Origin: Priestia koreensis
GTDB lineage: Bacteria; Bacillota; Bacilli; Bacillales; Bacillaceae_H
Direction of reading: 5' to 3'
Assembly (NCBI RefSeq): GCF_001274935.1
Contig: NZ_LILC01000013.1
Coordinates: forward strand, 186,001-250,000
DNA: 64,000 nt
Shown here: piece after piece, positions 59,434 to 64,000 of the stretch
Layout: each line of letters opens with the position of its first letter
Position numbering within the stretch: the stretch's first letter is position 1
The notes under the pieces: generated by a model
The model's input: only the letters and a program-made list of their open reading frames with translations
Database searches by the model: none
Told to the model about the DNA's origin: nothing
Translations under genes and position numbers: made by a program

Positions 59434-59733
59434 TTAATGGTGATGATGTCCTTTTTGTGAGTTTGTAATAACAAACCCTTCTTGTGGCACGTGGAAATAT
59501 TGAATCCAAACGCCATCAAGGAACTCTTCACGCGTATCTAAAAGCACATCAATGTCTTTGTCTGTTTTAACAATTTCATCGTGCTCTGTGGGTGTATCAA
59601 GCGCAAGATCATAATGTGCGTGATCTCCGTGCATTTCTGTAATAATGACGCGGATCATTTTTCCTTCTGCTTCTTCACTTTCAAGCATTTTCTTGATCTG
59701 CTTTGCTGCATTGCGATTAATTTTACAGTTCAT
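59434..59733 (-). CDS. HesB/IscA-like fold protein without cysteines
   Basis: A 99-residue protein. INRNAAKQIKKMLESEEAEGKMIRVIITEMHGDHAHYDLALD, then FLDGVWIQYFHVPQEGFVITNSQ, a HesB-like domain related to YneR/YqkB. The three conserved cysteines of A-type Fe-S carriers are missing and the tail ends in HHHH, so Fe-S carriage is not expected. ATG 59733 lies nine bases after TAGGAG. It is 28 bases upstream of the old-yellow-enzyme start on the same strand. Confidence 0.72.
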   Translation of the reverse strand: MNCKINRNAAKQIKKMLESEEAEGKMIRVIITEMHGDHAHYDLALDTPTEHDEIVKTDKDIDVLLDTREEFLDGVWIQYFHVPQEGFVITNSQKGHHHH

Positions 59734-59767
59734 GTTCGTCATCTCCTAGTATCATTTGTGAAAGAGT

Positions 59768-60784
59768 TTATTTTCCTTTAGCAAGCTCTGCGACAATTTC
59801 GTATGAACGTAGACGTTCCTGATGATCAAAGATTTGTGCATTGACCATCACCTCGTCCGCCTGTGTAGCTGCTAGGAAACCTTCAAGCTTCTCTTTTACT
59901 GTTTCTGGACTTCCTACGATTGAGGCGCCTAACTGACGCTGAATCGCTGCTTTTTCATAGTCACTCCATAAGTATTCCATACTTTCAACAGGAGGATTCA
60001 GCGGGCCTGAACGTCCGCGTACTAAGTTTAAGAATTGTTGTTGCATCGATGTCGCTAAGAATTTCGCCTTTTCATCTGTGTCAGCTGCAATTACGTTCGC
60101 CCCAACCATCGCATACGGTTTATCAAGTACTTGTGATGGTCGGAAACTGTCACGATAAAGCTGCAGTGCCGTTAACGTATAGTCTGGTGAAAAATGACTA
60201 GCAAATGCAAATGGAAGACCAAGCTGTCCCGCTAACTGAGCGCTAAAGCCGCTTGAACCTAATAGCCAAATAGGTACATTAAGTCCTTCGCCTGGAATGG
60301 CACGAACAGGACGTTTTTCCGTTGGATTAAAATACTCACGAAGCTCATCAAGCTGGTCTGGGAAATCCTCTCCCGTGCTGTGTAAATCACGGCGAAGAGC
60401 ACGTGCCGTTACTTGATCTGTTCCTGGTGCGCGCCCGAGTCCTAGATCAATGCGTCCTGGATAAAGAGATTCAAGCGTACCGAACTGCTCCGCAATAACG
60501 AGCGGTGAGTGGTTTGGTAACATGATTCCACCAGACCCGACGCGGATTTTTGATGTTCCGCCTGCAACGTGGCCAATAACTACTGCCGTTGCAGAGCTTG
60601 CAATCCCCGCCATGTTATGATGCTCAGCTAGCCAGTAACGGTTATACCCCCACTTCTCTGCGTGTTGTGCAAGGTCTAACGTATTTTGTAGCGATTGACC
60701 CACGCTTCCTCCGACAACGATCGGTGAAAGATCCAAAACGGACCATTTTGCTTCATTTAACTTTCCTTGTTTTTTTTCTGACAT
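59768..60784 (-). CDS. LLM-class flavin-dependent monooxygenase (bacterial luciferase-like)
   Basis: A 338-residue TIM-barrel. [61 protein letters not shown] is the family opening with conserved [45 protein letters not shown] is diagnostic of the MsnO8/YtmO-type subgroup. Uses FMNH2 and O2; substrate unknown. Closely related to the next upstream gene, about 120 bases away. Confidence 0.92.
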   Translation of the reverse strand: MSEKKQGKLNEAKWSVLDLSPIVVGGSVGQSLQNTLDLAQHAEKWGYNRYWLAEHHNMAGIASSATAVVIGHVAGGTSKIRVGSGGIMLPNHSPLVIAEQFGTLESLYPGRIDLGLGRAPGTDQVTARALRRDLHSTGEDFPDQLDELREYFNPTEKRPVRAIPGEGLNVPIWLLGSSGFSAQLAGQLGLPFAFASHFSPDYTLTALQLYRDSFRPSQVLDKPYAMVGANVIAADTDEKAKFLATSMQQQFLNLVRGRSGPLNPPVESMEYLWSDYEKAAIQRQLGASIVGSPETVKEKLEGFLAATQADEVMVNAQIFDHQERLRSYEIVAELAKGK

Positions 60785-60903
60785 TAGAAATCCCCCTTCT
60801 TCTGTCTACATGTGACAGAGAGTTCTTTCGCGTTTTTATCCATATTTCATTTCTGTTTTTTATCACCAAGTTATTATATCAACTTTTATTGATGCAACAA
60901 AAT

Positions 60904-61905
60904 TTAATGCTTATTAAGTTCATTGGCGATCAATTCATACGAACGAAGGCGTGCTTCATACGTCGGTGTAATCGTCACGATCATCATTTCATCCGCTTGA
61001 TAAGCCTTTTGAAGATCCTTTAGCGTACGTACGACCTCTTTTGGATTTGCTACAATACTTTTTTGTTTCATGGCTTTAATGGACTCCTGTTCTTTGTCCG
61101 AAAAAGAATAGTTTCGGGCTTCTTCCATAGACGGAATGCCGCTTGTCGATTTCCCTGTTTGCTGCTGAAGCTGCCACAAGTAGCTGCTCATCGCTAATTG
61201 CTCCGCTTCCTCTGTGGTTTCGGCACAGATCACGGATACGGTGACAATTATCTGCGGATTTTTCAACGTACGCTTCGCCTGAAAGTTTTGTTTGTACTGC
61301 TGTGTAATTTCTTTCCCATCTTTCTCGCTCATAAAATGCCCAAACGTGTAGGGCAACCCGTTCTCTGCGGCCATTTTTGCGCTTTTTCCACTTGTTCCAA
61401 GTATCCATGGCTGCGGAAGCACGCTCGGTACAGGTGAAGGAGCAACCTTTGAAAACATATGATCCTTCGGAAAACCATGATCGAAAAATTGAAGAAGCTC
61501 TTTCACCTTATCAGGAAGCATTCGGACTTGCTCCAAATAGTTATCTGATAGCGCCATCGTGGCCTCTGCCGATCCTCCAGGTGCTCGTCCGATCCCTACA
61601 TCGATTCGATTTGAAAACAGCGTTGCAAGCATGTTATAGGTTTCTGCTACTTTATACGGTTTGTAGTGCGGCAGCAGGACCGCCCCAGCACCAATACGAA
61701 TGGTAGATGTCTGAGCACCGATATAGCTAAGCATGACATCAGGGTTTGAGCAAGCAAGGCCCTTTAAATCGTGATGCTCAGCAATCCAGTAACGCTCGTA
61801 TCCCCATCGTTCGCCTGCCTGCGCAAGACGTAACGACTGTTGCAACGCTTCTGTTTGAGTGCCGTTTGCTACCACAGGCGATTGATCTAATATACTAACT
61901 TTCAT
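60904..61905 (-). CDS. LLM-class flavin-dependent monooxygenase, second copy
   Basis: A 333-residue paralogue: MKVSILDQSPVVANGTQTEALQQSLRLAQAGERWGYERYWIAEHHDLKGLACSNPDVML and IRIGAGAVLLPHYKPYKVAETYNMLATLFSNRIDVGIGRAPGGS. It has the same motif order as the downstream gene but only moderate identity, so an old duplication. ATG 61905 follows AAAGGGACC. Substrate unknown. Confidence 0.92.
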   Translation of the reverse strand: MKVSILDQSPVVANGTQTEALQQSLRLAQAGERWGYERYWIAEHHDLKGLACSNPDVMLSYIGAQTSTIRIGAGAVLLPHYKPYKVAETYNMLATLFSNRIDVGIGRAPGGSAEATMALSDNYLEQVRMLPDKVKELLQFFDHGFPKDHMFSKVAPSPVPSVLPQPWILGTSGKSAKMAAENGLPYTFGHFMSEKDGKEITQQYKQNFQAKRTLKNPQIIVTVSVICAETTEEAEQLAMSSYLWQLQQQTGKSTSGIPSMEEARNYSFSDKEQESIKAMKQKSIVANPKEVVRTLKDLQKAYQADEMMIVTITPTYEARLRSYELIANELNKH

Positions 61906-62051
61906 ATGGTCCCTTCTTTCCCTTAATCTCCTGCCTTTATCATATAGCACACGTCACCAGAGTAAAAACAATCTGTTTGATTACGTGCTTTTAAAATTCC
62001 GTCTTCTCGGATAACCTATTAAAAAATTTATTTTAAAAAGGTGATTACGTC

Positions 62052-62339
62052 ATGAACTTTCCAATCATCCATACGAACTTTTGGGATGCCGTCATTGGAA
62101 TCCCCCTTGTATTAGTGTTCACGCAGCTCATTAAGTTATTTTTACCGATTCCAAAACCGATCATTCCAACAATTGCATTACTTCTAGGACTCCTCTTTTC
62201 CATCTTATTTGCCCATCCACATAGCCTCATTTCAGGCATTTTTATGGGCTATTTTTATGGTTACGCGGCAATCGGAAGTTATGCTGGCTTAAAGACGTCC
62301 ATTACCGCTTTTCGTCGGGATAAAAAACATTATTATTAG
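62052..62339 (+). CDS. Small integral membrane protein
   Basis: A 95-residue protein with three helices (about 12-32, 38-54, 60-80). FWDAVIGIPLVLVFTQLIKLFLPIP, PHSLISGIFMGYFYGYAAIGSYAGLK and a basic end. Some features resemble phage-holin-like small proteins, but no lysis gene is near. ATG 62052 follows AAAAAGGTGA. Function unknown. Confidence 0.72.
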   Translation: MNFPIIHTNFWDAVIGIPLVLVFTQLIKLFLPIPKPIIPTIALLLGLLFSILFAHPHSLISGIFMGYFYGYAAIGSYAGLKTSITAFRRDKKHYY

Positions 62340-62405
62340 CTAAGTAAGATGTATGAATTTCTCGCTTTTAACCAACAATAGGTAACAGATTAGGAGGTTG
62401 TACAC

Positions 62406-62894
62406 ATGAAACATATGACAGCTGTTTTAGTTAAATTTGTTGCTGCACTGATTGCATTTGCAGTTGGGTTGGATCTTTTCTTTAGCGCAACGATTGTCGA
62501 TATCGTAACGTTTGCCTTCATTGTTACGTTCTTTTCCTATATGCTTGTTGAACGTGTTATTCTTCCGAAGCTCGGAAGCATGGCTGCGACCATTGTTGAC
62601 TTCACGTTTACTTATATGAGCGTGTGGATCTTTGGAAGTATCTTATTGAATAACTACATGCAAGTAGCATGGGGAAGCATTATCTCAGCAGTAATCGTTA
62701 CCTCTATTGAAGTATTCGTTCACCGTTATTTAACAGATAGCACATTAGATGAGCGTATTGAAACAAGTGCTCCGTCTGTATTCAGCCCAAACTTAGCTTA
62801 TGGAACCGAATTTGCTGAGGATCATGATATGGATAAACGAGCACTGTTGAAACAAGAACGTGTAGAAGAAAACAACGAAGAAAAAGAAAAATGA
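62406..62894 (+). CDS. yndM: DUF2512 membrane protein (YndM-like)
   Basis: A 162-residue protein. Four helices in the first 105 residues (MKHMTAVLVKFVAALIAFAVGLDLFFSATIVDIVTFAFIVTFFSYMLVERVILPKLG), then an acidic cytoplasmic tail (EFAEDHDMDKRALLK). It matches YndM/DUF2512 in length and pattern. ATG after TTAGGAGG. Function unknown. It is 66 bases downstream of the small membrane gene and may share its transcript. Confidence 0.88.
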   Translation: MKHMTAVLVKFVAALIAFAVGLDLFFSATIVDIVTFAFIVTFFSYMLVERVILPKLGSMAATIVDFTFTYMSVWIFGSILLNNYMQVAWGSIISAVIVTSIEVFVHRYLTDSTLDERIETSAPSVFSPNLAYGTEFAEDHDMDKRALLKQERVEENNEEKEK

Positions 62895-62928
62895 GCTGAT
62901 CGGCATTGATCAGCTCATTTTTCTTATT
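62893..62928. terminator. Bidirectional terminator
   Basis: ATGAGCTGATC/GATCAGCTCATTTTTC hairpin between converging genes. Confidence 0.88.
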
Positions 62929-63574
62929 TAAAGTATTTCACACGATCTTCTAAAGGCGAAAATGTCTTTTCCCCTGCGGGTGCGACCGGCTTTCCAAAAG
63001 GCATCTGTGCAATGAGCTTCCATTCAAATGGAATCCCCCACTCTGCTTTTACTTCATCATCAATGATCGGATTATAGTGCTGAAGCGTTGCGCCAAATCC
63101 TTCTACTTCGAGTGCTGTCCACACAACATACTGAAGCATACCAGAGGACTGCTGTGACCAAACAGGGAAATTCTCTTGATACGCTGGGAATTGCTCTTGC
63201 AGGCCTTCTACCACTCGTTGATCTTCAAAAAATAAGACCGTCCCATAACCGTTACCAAACGCCGTCATCTTTTCCTGTGTCGGAGCAAAGTTATCAGCTG
63301 GTACGATCGTACGGAGCGTTTCCGTTGTGAGATCCCACAGCTTATCATGATGTTGACCTAGCAGAACCACGACACGAGCGCTTTGAGAATTAAAAGCAGA
63401 CGGCGTATGTTTTACCGCAAAATCAACGACCTCTTGAATACGCTCATCCGACACTACTCTTTCTTTGTTGATGCCATAAATAGAGCGTCGCTGCTCAACC
63501 ACTTCGTAAAAATCTTTCTTTGCTTCTGTTGTTTTTGGCTGTTCTTCTCCAAATAATTTAGTGAAAAAACCCAT
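62924..63574 (-). CDS. Nitroreductase family protein (MhqN/YodC-like)
   Basis: A 216-residue FMN-dependent nitroreductase. FYEVVEQRRSIYGINKERVVSDERIQEVV (FMN-phosphate Arg region), HTPSAFNSQSARVVVLLG, and EGFGATLQHYNPIID, typical of the MhqN/YodC group linked to quinone detoxification. Start ATG 63574 after AAAAAGGTGG. It lies about 50 bases downstream of the CatE-like gene, so the two probably form an operon similar to catDE or mhqNOP. Confidence 0.9.
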   Translation of the reverse strand: MGFFTKLFGEEQPKTTEAKKDFYEVVEQRRSIYGINKERVVSDERIQEVVDFAVKHTPSAFNSQSARVVVLLGQHHDKLWDLTTETLRTIVPADNFAPTQEKMTAFGNGYGTVLFFEDQRVVEGLQEQFPAYQENFPVWSQQSSGMLQYVVWTALEVEGFGATLQHYNPIIDDEVKAEWGIPFEWKLIAQMPFGKPVAPAGEKTFSPLEDRVKYFK

Positions 63575-63625
63575 TTAAAAAACCACCTTTTTATTATTTT
63601 TTCAAACCTTGGCTGTTCTATTCGA

Positions 63626-64000
63626 TTAATGATGAACGACTAAGTGAATGTGCGTGCCAGAGGGATCTGATGTGATGAACGTATCTCCTTCTACTGTCAC
63701 AGATCCCCCAACAGCTTCAATCCCTTTTAGCGCTGTACTTCTCGCTTCTTCTGTTGGAAAAACGAGCTGGAACCATTTCACGCCCACACTGTTTTGTGAA
63801 GGAGTGGGTGCCCCGATGCCATTCCATACGTTGAGCCCAATATGATGGTGATAGCCTCCTGTTGAAATGAACAGTGCTTGACTTCCATATTCAGCAACGA
63901 CATTAAAACCTAAACCATCACAATAAAAGGTTTGAGCTTCCTGTAAGCTCGCTACGTGTAAATGGATGTGGCCCATGACCGTGCCCTTTGGAAGTCCGTT
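63626..64000 (-). CDS. catE: CatE-like catechol 2,3-dioxygenase, N-terminal half outside the window
   Basis: The frame continues through the right edge: upstream of the Met at 63976 it reads NGLPKGTV, as in CatE. The visible part is the second VOC module: MGHIHLHVASLQEAQTFYCDGLGFNVV, GSQALFISTGGYHHHIGLNVW and DPSGTHIHLV. Metal ligands His are in GHIHLHV and GGYHHHIG. CatE opens catechol rings with O2. About 120-125 residues are visible; the full protein should be about 285. Confidence 0.87.
   Translation of the reverse strand, partial: NGLPKGTVMGHIHLHVASLQEAQTFYCDGLGFNVVAEYGSQALFISTGGYHHHIGLNVWNGIGAPTPSQNSVGVKWFQLVFPTEEARSTALKGIEAVGGSVTVEGDTFITSDPSGTHIHLVVHH

Noticed and set aside
1..64000. 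CRISPR arrays, tRNA or rRNA genes, intact insertion sequences or prophage genes
   Set aside because: No regularly spaced repeats, tRNA-like cloverleafs, rRNA sequence or transposase/integrase ORFs were seen on either strand.

Overview
The window reads as chromosomal DNA of a low-to-mid GC, spore-forming Bacillaceae species. A Priestia/Bacillus megaterium-like genus is the best guess. The evidence is strong AAGGAGG ribosome binding sites, frequent GTG and TTG starts, many B. subtilis-type genes (mta, cls, aadK, queT, thiT, dctP, menA, ymfJ, ywaF, ykvR and yndM homologues), spore genes of the YjcZ and CotD type, and a decayed gas-vesicle gvpJ gene. Gas vesicle clusters are known from B. megaterium relatives. 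I saw no rRNA or tRNA genes, CRISPR arrays or intact insertion sequences.

Layout. 1-10.8 kb: an AlbA_2 protein cut by the window edge, an extended SDR, an orphan FAD-enzyme operon, the MerR regulator Mta with its 19-bp-spacer promoter, cardiolipin synthase, an aminoglycoside adenylyltransferase, an NlpC/P60 hydrolase and a membrane protein with a Cys/His/Ser tail. 10.8-16.5 kb: the gvpJ remnant, a GntR/MFS pair, an AhpD-like protein, an Lrp regulator and a ring-cleaving dioxygenase. 16.5-21.1 kb is the densest regulatory stretch. It holds a promoter-terminator unit that looks like a small RNA, two tandem c-di-AMP (ydaO-type) riboswitches around a 45-residue ORF, a frameshifted ZIP transporter, a hydrolase stub, and YidC2 behind a MifM-like arrest-peptide leader. 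A second small protein, homologous to the 45-residue one, lies just upstream of that leader.

21-28.5 kb: endonuclease I, a class C acid phosphatase lipoprotein, YwaF, QueT with a preQ1 riboswitch, a DUF3243 protein, an ECF sigma/PadR-like/SEDS operon and a GNAT acetyltransferase. 28.6-34.7 kb: a YhgE/Pip protein, gene remnants (histidine kinase tail, lipoprotein), spore-related small proteins, an HxlR regulator and a VOC protein. 34.8-39.5 kb: ThiT with a TPP riboswitch, DctP with a probable cre site, and a lysine-riboswitch-controlled permease. 39.5-49.6 kb: MenA, MFS transporters, a SUKH protein, a LOG-family protein, an SDR, RluF, and an EmrAB-like pump with a MarR gene and a palindromic operator. 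49.9-52.6 kb: an ABC-2 exporter with an SGNH hydrolase. 52.9-57.8 kb: a beta-oxidation-type operon whose acyl-CoA ligase is frameshifted and whose intergenic DNA carries three strong hairpins. 57.9-64 kb: YkvR, an old-yellow enzyme, a HesB-like protein, two luciferase-like flavoproteins, YndM, a nitroreductase, and the C-terminal part of a CatE-like catechol 2,3-dioxygenase.

Recurring themes are RNA-based control (c-di-AMP twice, preQ1, TPP, lysine, a translation-arrest leader) and electrophile, quinone or drug response (dioxygenases, nitroreductase, MarR, MerR, HxlR). Several genes are broken by frameshifts or truncation.
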